Part shown: piece by piece, positions 1 to 5,742 of the stretch
Numbering within the stretch: the stretch's first letter is position 1
How the letters are laid out: each line of letters starts with the position of its first letter
Origin: DATHTC01 sp050262775
GTDB taxonomy: Bacteria > Actinomycetota > Thermoleophilia > Gaiellales > Gaiellaceae
Assembly: GCA_050262775.1 (NCBI GenBank)
Contig: JBLNEO010000198.1
Location: 1 to 5,742 of the forward strand
DNA: 5,742 nucleotides
Reading direction: 5' to 3'
The notes under the pieces: model-generated
What the model was told of the DNA's origin: nothing
The model's database searches: none
Seen by the model: only the letters and a program-made list of their open reading frames with translations
Translations under genes and position numbers: made by a program

Positions 1-947
1 GGCTCGTACGGCTTCGCGACGTCGTCGACGCGCTCGAGCGCGCGCTCCGCCTGCCGCACCTTCGTCATCAGCGCGTGCGTCCCGCGGCGTCCGGCTGCGC
101 CGCCGTGCGCCCGGGCGTCGGCCCGCCGCTGGGCCAGCAGCCGCTCGACGTGGCGCCGCCGCTCCTGCGCGTCGTCGAACCGCCGGTACTGCCGCGTCCG
201 CGCGAGCTCGCGCTCCCCCGCATACGCGGTCCAGCCGCCGGCCCACTCACGGATCCCGTGCGTCCACGGGTCGATCTCCACGATGCGGGTGACGACGCGG
301 TCGAGGAGCGCGCGGTCGTGCGAGACGACGACGAGCCCACCCTCGCGGCCGAGCAGGAAGCGCTCCAGGCGCGCGAGGCCGTCGAAGTCGAGGTCGTTCG
401 TCGGCTCGTCGAGGAGCAGCACGTCGAAGCGCGAGAGCAGGATCGCGGCGAGCGCCGTCCGTGCGGACTCCCCGCCCGAGAGCGCGGCCGTCGGGCGGTC
501 GAGCTCGACGCCGAGGCCCAGCTCCGCGCACGTCGCGGCCGCCCGTGCCGCGAGATCGCCGCCGCCGAGGGCGAGGAACCGGTCGAGCGCGGCGGCGTAC
601 GCGTCGCCCGCGCCCGGGTCGCGGGCGAGCTCCGCGGCGCGCCGCTCGAGCTCCCCCTCGGCGGCCGCCACGCCGGTTCGCCGTGCGAGGTATGCGAGCA
701 CGCTCTCGCCCGGCCTCGCGTCCGGCTCCTGCGGCAGGTACCCGACCGACAGGGTCGAGGGCGAGCGCACGACGGCGCCGGCGTCCGGGGCCTCGAGCCC
801 GGCAGTGAGCCGGAGCAGCGTCGACTTGCCGACGCCGTTCGGCCCCACGAGGCCGATGCGGCTGCGGGGGCCGACCGCGAGCGTGACGCGGTCGAGGACG
901 GTACGGGCGCCGTGGTGTCTGCCGACGCCGGCGAGCTGGACTCGCAT
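1..947 (-). CDS. ABC-F family ATPase, N-terminal part (runs off left edge)
   Basis: This is the first ATP-binding domain plus most of the inter-domain linker of an ABC-F protein. The family is soluble, binds the ribosomal E site, and either tunes translation or displaces ribosome-targeting antibiotics; it is not a transporter. Visible motifs are Walker A GPNGVGKST (residues 35-43), signature LSGGE (156-160), Walker B VLLLDEP (176-182) followed by TND (183-185), and the H-loop SHD (209-211). From about residue 235 the chain turns into an Arg/Glu-rich helical linker ending near AKPYE at residue 315. No membrane segments are present. The second ABC domain, needed for function, lies outside the window. 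The ATG start is fixed by an AGGAGG seven bases upstream. The gene diverges from hisN. Whether it is an EttA-like housekeeping factor or an antibiotic-resistance type cannot be decided without the second half and the full linker; the overall style recalls actinobacterial ABC-F proteins annotated as resistance-like. Confidence 0.93.
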   Translation of the reverse strand, partial: MRVQLAGVGRHHGARTVLDRVTLAVGPRSRIGLVGPNGVGKSTLLRLTAGLEAPDAGAVVRSPSTLSVGYLPQEPDARPGESVLAYLARRTGVAAAEGELERRAAELARDPGAGDAYAAALDRFLALGGGDLAARAAATCAELGLGVELDRPTAALSGGESARTALAAILLSRFDVLLLDEPTNDLDFDGLARLERFLLGREGGLVVVSHDRALLDRVVTRIVEIDPWTHGIREWAGGWTAYAGERELARTRQYRRFDDAQERRRHVERLLAQRRADARAHGGAAGRRGTHALMTKVRQAERALERVDDVAKPYE

Positions 948-954
948 GGCGGAA

Positions 955-960
955 CCTCCT
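955..960 (-). promoter_or_regulatory. Shine-Dalgarno site of the ABC-F gene
   Basis: The minus strand reads AGGAGG, a consensus ribosome binding site, with seven bases between it and the ATG at 947. This decides the start codon. Its first two bases also belong to one arm of the inverted repeat at 959-1017, so access to it may be structure-dependent. Confidence 0.85.
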
Positions 961-1017
961 GATCGAGCGGACGCGCGCCCGGGCGGGGCGGCGAGGGGAA
1001 CGGGGTGGCTCGATCAG
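959..1017. repeat. 10-bp perfect inverted repeat in the divergent intergenic region
   Basis: CTGATCGAGC at 959-968 is the exact reverse complement of GCTCGATCAG at 1008-1017, with a 39-base GC-rich spacer that itself holds the palindrome GCCCGGGC at 977-984. The repeat lies between two divergent genes, on the leader side of the ABC-F gene. It could be a paired operator or an RNA stem in the ABC-F leader. The identity of the arms is seen directly; either role is inference. Confidence 0.6.
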
Positions 1018-1049
1018 TCCGTCATGGGCGGGCGCCCGCGGCGCCATGC

Positions 1050-1055
1050 GGGAGG
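1050..1055 (+). promoter_or_regulatory. Shine-Dalgarno site of hisN
   Basis: GGGAGG ends nine bases before the GTG at 1065. It supports that GTG over the in-frame GTG at 1005, which would add 20 residues that do not look like the family. I could not recognise a convincing -10/-35 promoter pair upstream for either divergent gene. Confidence 0.75.
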
Positions 1056-1064
1056 ATAGCGACC

Positions 1065-1802
1065 GTGGACGGCGATCTCCAGCTGGCGCTCGAGCTCGCG
1101 GAGCTCGCGGACGGCATCGCGCTCCCGCGCTTCCGGTCGCTCGACCTCCGCGTCGACACGAAGCCGGACGACACCCCGGTGACGGAGGCCGACCGCGCAG
1201 TCGAGCGGGCGATCCGCGAACACCTCGCCCGTGACCGGCCCGGCGACGCGGTGCTCGGCGAGGAGGAGGGCGGGACGGCACACGCGGACCGAGCGCGACG
1301 GTGGGTCGTCGACCCGATCGACGGCACGCGGAACTACGCGCGCGGGATCCCCGTCTGGTTCACGCTCGTGGCGCTCGAGGTCGAGGGCGTCGTCGCCGTC
1401 GGCGTCGCGTCCGCGCCCGCGCTCGGCCGCCGCTGGTGGGCCGCACGCGGCGAGGGCGCCTGGGCGAACGGCGCGCCGATCCGCGTCTCGGGGATCTCCC
1501 GCCTCGAGGAGGCCGTCGTCTCCTTCGCCCCGAGCAGCCGCTCGCGCGTCGAGCCGCTGCTCCGCCGCGCCTGGCATCCGCAGCCGTTCTCCGACGCGTG
1601 GGCCCACCTGCTCGTGGCGGAGGGCGCGGTGGACGTCGCCGTCGAGCACGCGCTCGCGCCGTGGGACGTCGCCGCGCTCGTCCCGATCGTCGAGGAGGCG
1701 GGCGGCCGGATCACGGACGTCGACGGCGAGGCCCCCGTCGGCGGCCGGGGGCTCGTGACGACGAACGGCGTCCTGCACGACGCCGTGCTCGCGACGCTCT
1801 AG
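1065..1802 (+). CDS. hisN: Histidinol-phosphatase, inositol monophosphatase-like (HisN type)
   Basis: The 245-residue product belongs to the Mg2+-dependent, Li+-sensitive inositol monophosphatase superfamily. The HisN branch hydrolyses L-histidinol phosphate to histidinol in histidine synthesis in the cytoplasm. Metal-binding motifs are complete: LGEEEG (residues 64-69, E66 as ligand), DPIDGT (83-88, D83 and D86) and WDVAA (200-204, D201). The stretch following DPIDGT, with RNYARGIPVW, and the later RRWWAARGEGAW resemble actinobacterial HisN as I remember it more than generic SuhB. Length is normal for the family. The GTG start is chosen for its GGAGG site; initiation at 1005 is unlikely. The gene stands alone on the plus strand, divergent from the ABC-F gene and convergent with yceD, whose stop codon it overlaps by 4 bases. 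No other histidine genes are in view, so another phosphomonoester such as inositol phosphate remains possible. Confidence 0.85.
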   Translation: MDGDLQLALELAELADGIALPRFRSLDLRVDTKPDDTPVTEADRAVERAIREHLARDRPGDAVLGEEEGGTAHADRARRWVVDPIDGTRNYARGIPVWFTLVALEVEGVVAVGVASAPALGRRWWAARGEGAWANGAPIRVSGISRLEEAVVSFAPSSRSRVEPLLRRAWHPQPFSDAWAHLLVAEGAVDVAVEHALAPWDVAALVPIVEEAGGRITDVDGEAPVGGRGLVTTNGVLHDAVLATL

Positions 1803-1805
1803 AGC
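1796..1805. repeat. 10-bp palindrome at the overlapping stops of hisN and yceD
   Basis: GCTCTAGAGC is a perfect palindrome centred on the shared CTAG, in which the plus-strand TAG of hisN (1800-1802) and the minus-strand TAG of yceD (1801-1799) overlap. GCGAC at 1791-1795 and GTCGC at 1808-1812 can extend the stem past a two-base bulge. There is no T-tract on either strand, so it is not a standard intrinsic terminator; it may still pause or end transcripts from both sides. Confidence 0.5.
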
Positions 1806-2305
1806 CGGTCGCGGAGCGACTCGAGCGCCGACCAGCGCTCGTCCGTCCGCTCCTCCTCGTGCTCGTGCGGCTCGACGTTCAGGTCCTTGCCGCAGACGGG
1901 ACAGAGCCCCGCGCAGTCGGGACGGCACAGGATCTGCGTCGGCAGGCCGAGCGCGAGCGCGTCGCGGGCCCAGGCGGAGAGATCGAGCCGGTCGTCGCGG
2001 ACGTACGGCGACGCGAGCTCGTCGTCGTCGGGGTTCGTCGCCTGGTACTCGCGTGCGGACACGTCCCGATCCAGCACCGCGTCGGCGAGGCACCGCATGC
2101 AGGGGCCGTGCAGCCGCGCGTGGAACCGCAGCTCGAAGAGGGCGCCCGTCGTCGCCTGGGTCACCGTCAGCTCCGCCGGCACCGTCTCCGGGACGGGCAG
2201 GTATCGCTGGCCGCCGAACGCGAAGGGCTCGAGCTCGAGCTCGACCTGGTCGCGGAACTGCTCGCCGGAGCGGAGCCTGAGCCGTCGAAGGCTGAAGCTC
2301 GTCAC
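1799..2305 (-). CDS. yceD: YceD/DUF177 family protein, 23S rRNA accumulation factor
   Basis: The 168-residue protein is a DUF177/YceD member. The family is linked to 23S rRNA accumulation and is usually encoded next to rpmF (ribosomal protein L32). The signature cysteines are present: GPCMRCL at residues 67-73 (C69, C72) and the cluster C127, C131, C135, C138 in the LCRPDCAGLCPVCG segment, which probably binds a metal. An acidic/histidine stretch (PHEHEEE, 146-152) precedes the family-typical tail with DERWSALE (156-163). Length is normal. The GTG start lacks a clear Shine-Dalgarno site and sits 23 bases after the preceding gene's stop, with a hairpin in that gap, so translational coupling is likely. 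It is the last gene of the minus-strand cluster; rpmF does not follow, because hisN converges directly. The family assignment is firm; the molecular mechanism is not visible. Confidence 0.9.
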   Translation of the reverse strand: MTSFSLRRLRLRSGEQFRDQVELELEPFAFGGQRYLPVPETVPAELTVTQATTGALFELRFHARLHGPCMRCLADAVLDRDVSAREYQATNPDDDELASPYVRDDRLDLSAWARDALALGLPTQILCRPDCAGLCPVCGKDLNVEPHEHEEERTDERWSALESLRDRL

Positions 2306-2307
2306 CG

Positions 2308-2337
2308 CCGGAGCGTAGCGCCGCGTCGCTACTCCGG
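2308..2337 (-). promoter_or_regulatory. Hairpin between the ligase-like gene stop and the yceD start
   Basis: CCGGA plus GTAGCG (2308-2312, 2315-2320; GC bulge between) pairs with CGCTAC plus TCCGG (2327-2337) around a six-base loop, giving 11 base pairs. It spans the upstream gene's TAG and ends two bases before the yceD GTG. No T-run follows on the minus strand, so a classical terminator is unlikely; it may govern yceD initiation or mRNA processing. The pairing is seen; the role is inferred. Confidence 0.5.
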
Positions 2338-3711
2338 CGCCACCCCGAGCGGGTTGAGCCGGAGCGCCTGCGCGACCGCGCGGGCGCGCGCGTTCCCCCG
2401 CAGCGAGTTCGCGAGCGCGAGCCAGAGGTCGGGGTCGGACGGGTCCTTCTCGACCGCGCGACGGAGGCTCCTGCGCGCTGCGTCCGCCTCGCCCTGCTCC
2501 TGCTGCGCCTCACCGAGGATCCGCCACGCCTCGGCCGACCACGGTGCGAGCCTCGTCGCGCGCCGCGCCCGTACCTCGGCGGTCGCCCACGAGCCGTCGC
2601 CGGCGGCGTCCGCGGCACGCGCCACCGCCGTGGTCCCGCCGAGCCCGCCGAGCGCCACGAGGCCGAGGAGCGAGGCGGCGACGACGAGCGCGAACCGGCC
2701 GCGCGGGCCGACCTCCGCCGCCGGGGCGCGGGGGCGGCCGAGCAGGAGGAGCCCGCAGGCGCACGCGATCGCCGCGACCGTCACGGCCGCCAGCTCCCAG
2801 TCCCAATCGATCCCCGCGTGGACGAGGAACGCGGCGTACGGCGCCGCGGCGGCGGGCGCGAGCGGGTGGCGGCGGACGGCGGCCGCGGAGGCGATCGGGA
2901 TCGCGAGCACGGCGGCGAGCAGCGCGAGCCCGACGGGGCCCGTCTCGCCGAGCGTCTCGAGGTAGAGGTTGTGCGCGTCGTGCGCCTGGACGGCCGCGCG
3001 CCGCTCCGTCAGCCACACGCGGCCGAAGGTGCCGGCGCCCGTCCCGTGGACGGGCTCGGCGCGGACCTCGGCCGTCGCCGCGCGCCAGTACGACGCGCGC
3101 TGCTCGTTGAACCGGACGCCGACCGCGATCGTCACCGAGAGGCCGATCGCCACGGCGGCGGGGAACGCGAGCGGGGAGCGTGCGTACCGGAGCACGGCGG
3201 CGCAGCCGAGGCCGACGCCGAGCGCCAGCCACGCGCCCTTGCTCCCCAGCAGCCCGAGCGGCACGAGGAGGAACGACGCCGGCGCGGCCGCGGCGAGCTG
3301 CTCCCGCCGCGTGGCCCCGGTCGCAGCGAGCCCGGCACCGACCGCGATCCCCAGCACGAGCAGGATCGCGAGGCCGTTGACGTACCCGACGGGCCGTGCC
3401 TCCGGGTGCAGCACGGAGGGATCGGCGTCCCCGACGAGCCGGAGCACGACGTTCCCGACGCCGACGGCGGTGACGCCGGCGAGCACGCCGCCGAGCAGCG
3501 AGCGGACGGACGACCGGGTGCCGGCGAGGAGGAACGCCGCCGCGGCCGCGAGGTAGACGAGCGCGCGCTGGCCCTCGAGGATCGACGAGGGCGTGCTGCG
3601 CGACCACGTGGCCGAGAGCGCCACCCACGCGACGAGCAGCGTGAGCGCTCCGAGGAAGCCGAGCTCGACGCGGCTCAGGCGCACGCGGAGCCGAAACGCG
3701 AGCGCCGACAC
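2329..3711 (-). CDS. O-antigen ligase/polymerase-like membrane protein with C-terminal TPR
   Basis: The visible 460 residues form a polytopic membrane protein of the Wzy/WaaL O-antigen ligase superfamily, which polymerises or transfers lipid-linked glycans at the outer face of the membrane. About ten hydrophobic segments run between residues 16 and 360. The large loop has the family pattern: SYWRAATAE (207-215), GTGAGTFG (223-230), then DAHNLYLETLGETG (245-258), with H247 as the likely key residue. HAGIDWDWE (298-306) follows in a later segment. Residues about 375-450 form a TPR-like helical repeat (ATRLAPWSAEAWRILGEAQ, then AVEKDPSDPDLWLALA). The only in-frame NTG start is the GTG at 3711, but it has no ribosome site, sits inside a hydrophobic helix and leaves a 145-base gap; the frame upstream codes for a plausible N-terminus (separate entry). 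The substrate is unknown. The gene lies in the rsmD-coaD cluster between the SepIVA-like gene and yceD. Confidence 0.8.
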   Translation of the reverse strand: MSALAFRLRVRLSRVELGFLGALTLLVAWVALSATWSRSTPSSILEGQRALVYLAAAAAFLLAGTRSSVRSLLGGVLAGVTAVGVGNVVLRLVGDADPSVLHPEARPVGYVNGLAILLVLGIAVGAGLAATGATRREQLAAAAPASFLLVPLGLLGSKGAWLALGVGLGCAAVLRYARSPLAFPAAVAIGLSVTIAVGVRFNEQRASYWRAATAEVRAEPVHGTGAGTFGRVWLTERRAAVQAHDAHNLYLETLGETGPVGLALLAAVLAIPIASAAAVRRHPLAPAAAAPYAAFLVHAGIDWDWELAAVTVAAIACACGLLLLGRPRAPAAEVGPRGRFALVVAASLLGLVALGGLGGTTAVARAADAAGDGSWATAEVRARRATRLAPWSAEAWRILGEAQQEQGEADAARRSLRRAVEKDPSDPDLWLALANSLRGNARARAVAQALRLNPLGVAPE

Positions 3712-3856
3712 CGCGACCGCGGCGAGCCCGACGCTCGCCCAGCCCCACGACGTGGCCCCGTAGCCGCCGTCGGCGAAGCCGAGCCCTGCGACCGCGAGAG
3801 CGGCCGAGGCGCCCGGGACGAGCCGGGCGAGGCGATCGAGAGCGGCGTCCGGCGGC
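3712..3856 (-). other. Likely 5' coding extension of the ligase-like gene, with no start codon
   Basis: The ligase frame stays open upstream of 3711 to a TGA at 3951-3949. Its translation here contains a first hydrophobic helix (ASAALAVAGLGFADGGYGA) and a second (WGWASVGLAAVAV) that continues into the annotated protein, the usual N-terminal arrangement of this family. Yet no ATG, GTG, TTG or CTG exists in any minus-strand frame between 3749 and 3883, and none in the ligase frame between 3712 and 3948. Coding character is strong by eye; how it would be initiated is unexplained. Confidence 0.6.
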
Positions 3857-4360
3857 CTAGTAGCCGCCGTCGTCCTCGATGCCCACCGGGCCGACGCCGG
3901 CGACGACGCTCTCCTGCGAGCGCTCGTGCAGGCGCTCGCGGCCGCGCTTCACGGCCTGGAGGAACTTGTCGAGGTTGACCTCGAGCGTCGAGAGGATCCC
4001 GTCCGCCCAGTCCTCCATCTCGAGCCGCGTCTCGCGCGCCTGGCGCCGCGCCTCGTCGACGATCTCCTGCGCCTGCCGCTCGGCGATCTTCACGATCTCC
4101 GTCTGGGACGCCTCGCGCACCGCCTGCTCGCGCGCCTCGTTGACGAGGCGGTCGGTCTCCCGCTTCGCCTCCGCGAGCATCTCCTGCCGCTCCTTGACGA
4201 TCCAGCGGGCCTGCTTGATCTCCTCGGGGATCGTCGCGCGCATCTGGTCGAGGATGTCGTAGATCTCCTCGCGGTCGATGCGGACCTGGTCGGTGAGCGG
4301 CACCGCCTTCGCGTTGTGCACGAGATCGTCGAGCTTGTCGATGAGAACGAGGACGTCCAT
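3857..4360 (-). CDS. SepIVA/DivIVA-like coiled-coil protein
   Basis: The 167-residue protein is hydrophilic and mostly helical. Residues 1-50 hold a short N-terminal domain (MDVLVLIDKLDDLVHNAKAV, later VRIDREEIYDILDQMRATIP). Residues 50-115 form a charged Ala/Glu/Arg/Lys coiled coil, and a C-terminal helix (WADGILSTLEVNLDKFLQAV, 118-137) leads to KRGRERL. This plan matches, as far as I remember it, mycobacterial SepIVA (Rv2927c), a septation factor related to DivIVA, whose gene likewise neighbours a DUF177 gene; this copy is shorter in the coil. SepIVA proteins act at the septum and in polar envelope growth. ATG at 4360 is chosen because it starts the conserved domain, 11 bases after the coaD stop; the frame is open further upstream but there overlaps coaD. 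The Shine-Dalgarno site is weak. An F-type ATP synthase b-subunit-like helix is the main alternative but would need a membrane anchor, and none is present. Confidence 0.8.
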   Translation of the reverse strand: MDVLVLIDKLDDLVHNAKAVPLTDQVRIDREEIYDILDQMRATIPEEIKQARWIVKERQEMLAEAKRETDRLVNEAREQAVREASQTEIVKIAERQAQEIVDEARRQARETRLEMEDWADGILSTLEVNLDKFLQAVKRGRERLHERSQESVVAGVGPVGIEDDGGY

Positions 4361-4371
4361 CGGTATCCAGT

Positions 4372-4883
<512 letters not shown>

Positions 4884-4887
<4 letters not shown>

Positions 4888-5420
4888 GGCTCGAAGAGCG
4901 TAAGGCGTGCGGAGCCGTAGCGTCGCGAGGTGCGGAGCGTGAGCGCCGGGAGGTCGGGCTCCTCGCGCGACGAGCTCTCGACGACGACGAGCCCGTCGGC
5001 CCCGAGGAGCGGCGGCAGGTACCGGTCGAGCGACGGCAGCACGCCGGCGAGGTCGCCGTACGGCGGGTCGACGAGCACGAGGTCGTAGCGCCGGCCCGAG
5101 GACACCTCGGCGGCGAGCGCACGCACGGCGTCGGCCTGCACGACGCGTGCCCCGCTCAGCCGCAGCTTCTCGAGGTTGGCGTCGATCGCGCGGCACGCGC
5201 CGCGGTCGGCCTCCACGAACGTCACGCGCGCCGCGCCGCGCGAGAGCGCCTCGAGGCCCATCGCGCCGGAGCCGGCGTAGAGGTCGAGCACCTCCGCCCC
5301 GTCGACCGGGCCGATCAGGTTGAAGGCGGCCTCGCGAACGCGGTCGCCGGTCGGCCGGGTGTCCGTCCCCTTCGGCGCCTGGATCCGGTGTCCCTTGCGA
5401 CTGCCGGCGATGATCCGCAC
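4884..5420 (-). CDS. rsmD: 16S rRNA (guanine-966-N2)-methyltransferase RsmD
   Basis: RsmD methylates N2 of G966 in 16S rRNA on the small subunit, using S-adenosylmethionine. The 178-residue protein has the family start VRIIAGSRKGHRI (1-13), RPTGDRVREAAFNLI (22-36), the SAM-binding loop VLDLYAGSGAMGLEALSRGA (44-63), an acidic residue at the end of strand two (E70), and the catalytic DPPYG motif (118-122). Length is slightly under the usual 185-200. The start is taken as GTG 5420, which begins the conserved fold; there is no clear Shine-Dalgarno site, and the preceding gene's stop is 20 bases upstream. Longer in-frame extensions would be Arg/Pro-rich and would overlap the GNAT gene in another frame. 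Its stop overlaps the coaD start by 4 bases. Confidence 0.96.
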
Positions 5421-5440
5421 CGGCGCATTCTGCGCGGCCG

Positions 5441-5742
5441 CTAGGCCAACCGGACGACGAGCTCGACGGCGGGGCCGTCCGGGCGCTGCGCGACGAGGTC
5501 GCCGAGACCGCGGACGAGCGCGAGCGCGGGCGCGTTCGAGCGGTCCACGACGGCGCGGAGGCGGAGGATCCCCTGCTCGCGCGCGAGCTGCGCGAGCTCC
5601 TCGACGAGGCGGCGGCCGACGCCCTGCCCCTGCCACGCGTCGACCACCTCGAACGCGACCTCCGCCTCGGGCGCGCCGGCGTCGCGGACGAAGCGTGCAA
5701 GCCCGACCGCGCGCCCCGTCCGCTCGTCGACGGCGGCGACGG
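5441..5742 (-). CDS. GNAT family N-acetyltransferase, C-terminal part (runs off right edge)
   Basis: Ninety-nine complete codons of a GNAT acetyltransferase are present, the 5' end lying outside the window. The acetyl-CoA-binding motif A is clear: a beta strand (EVAFEVVDAW) followed by the QGQGVGRRLVEEL loop and helix, matching the Q/RxxGxG/A consensus. After it comes an AREQGILRLRAVV helix-strand, then DRSNAPALALVRGLG, the Asn/Ala helix of motif B, and a final beta strand ending ELVVRLA. The substrate cannot be read from these parts; members acetylate small amines or protein N-termini and lysines. The stop lies 20 bases before rsmD on the same strand, so it is probably cotranscribed with it. 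The frame is open to the right edge; an internal GTG at 5647 is inside the fold and is not the start. Confidence 0.88.
   Translation of the reverse strand, partial: VAAVDERTGRAVGLARFVRDAGAPEAEVAFEVVDAWQGQGVGRRLVEELAQLAREQGILRLRAVVDRSNAPALALVRGLGDLVAQRPDGPAVELVVRLA

Noticed and set aside
75..962. Long plus-strand open frame (295 codons) opposite the ABC-F gene
   Set aside because: Arg/Ala/Glu-rich with no recognisable domain; it mirrors the minus-strand gene that carries every ABC motif. Very high GC leaves antisense frames open.
1005..1064. Earlier GTG start for hisN
   Set aside because: The added 20 residues do not resemble the family, and the GGGAGG site fits the GTG at 1065.
1014..2618. 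Minus-strand open frame of 534 codons through hisN and yceD
   Set aside because: Out of frame with yceD and antisense to hisN; Arg/Pro-rich with no family pattern.
1301..2965. Plus-strand open frame of 554 codons across hisN, yceD and the ligase gene
   Set aside because: It crosses three supported genes in other frames, is low in complexity and has no domain; a GC-bias shadow.
3840..3870. Programmed +1 frameshift joining the coiled-coil and ligase genes
   Set aside because: The frame relation permits it, but the codons at the stop (GGC TAC TAG) show no slippery pattern like that of prfB, and a septum-factor/ligase fusion is not known to me. Kept only as an option under the missing-start finding.
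2818..3978. Plus-strand open frame of 386 codons opposite the ligase gene
   Set aside because: Composition is dominated by Arg, Glu, Asp and Gly repeats produced by antisense reading of hydrophobic codons; no motif and no ribosome site.
5421..5636. Longer rsmD start inside the GNAT gene
   Set aside because: It would add an Arg/Pro-rich stretch absent from RsmD proteins and overlap a supported gene in another frame.

Overview
This window reads as a chromosomal housekeeping segment of a very GC-rich actinobacterium. The evidence is the strong G/C preference at third codon positions, the frequent GTG starts, an actinobacterial-type HisN phosphatase, and the order rsmD - coaD - SepIVA-like gene - yceD, which matches what I remember of Actinobacteria. 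The presence of an O-antigen-ligase-like membrane protein in that cluster would suit a deep lineage such as Thermoleophilia, but I cannot fix the taxon from the sequence alone. I see no mobile element, CRISPR array, tRNA or rRNA, and the genes are tightly packed.

Layout. On the minus strand, 1-947 is the N-terminal 315 codons of an ABC-F translation factor or ribosome-protection ATPase; its second ATPase domain lies beyond the left edge. A 117-bp divergent intergenic region (948-1064) separates it from a plus-strand hisN-type phosphatase gene (1065-1802). That gene converges on a minus-strand series, and the two facing stop codons overlap in one CTAG. Read in its own direction, the series is: the C-terminal part of a GNAT acetyltransferase (5742-5441), rsmD (5420-4884), coaD (4887-4372), a SepIVA/DivIVA-like coiled-coil protein (4360-3857), a polytopic O-antigen-ligase/TPR protein (about 3711-2329, probably longer) and yceD/DUF177 (2305-1799).

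How the genes fit together. The minus-strand cluster looks like one transcription unit, with gaps of 20, 11 and 23 nt and one 4-nt GTGA overlap. It joins ribosome maturation (16S rRNA methylation by RsmD, 23S-linked YceD), coenzyme A synthesis (CoaD) and envelope or septum functions (the coiled-coil protein and the ligase-like protein). HisN catalyses the dephosphorylation step of histidine synthesis and stands alone here. The ABC-F protein is read divergently from hisN.

The points most worth a second look are these. The ligase gene has no usable start codon in front of its conserved N-terminus. A 10-bp inverted repeat in the ABC-F leader abuts its ribosome binding site. A hairpin sits directly in front of yceD. 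The usual yceD-rpmF pair is absent. I found no convincing undescribed multi-gene system.
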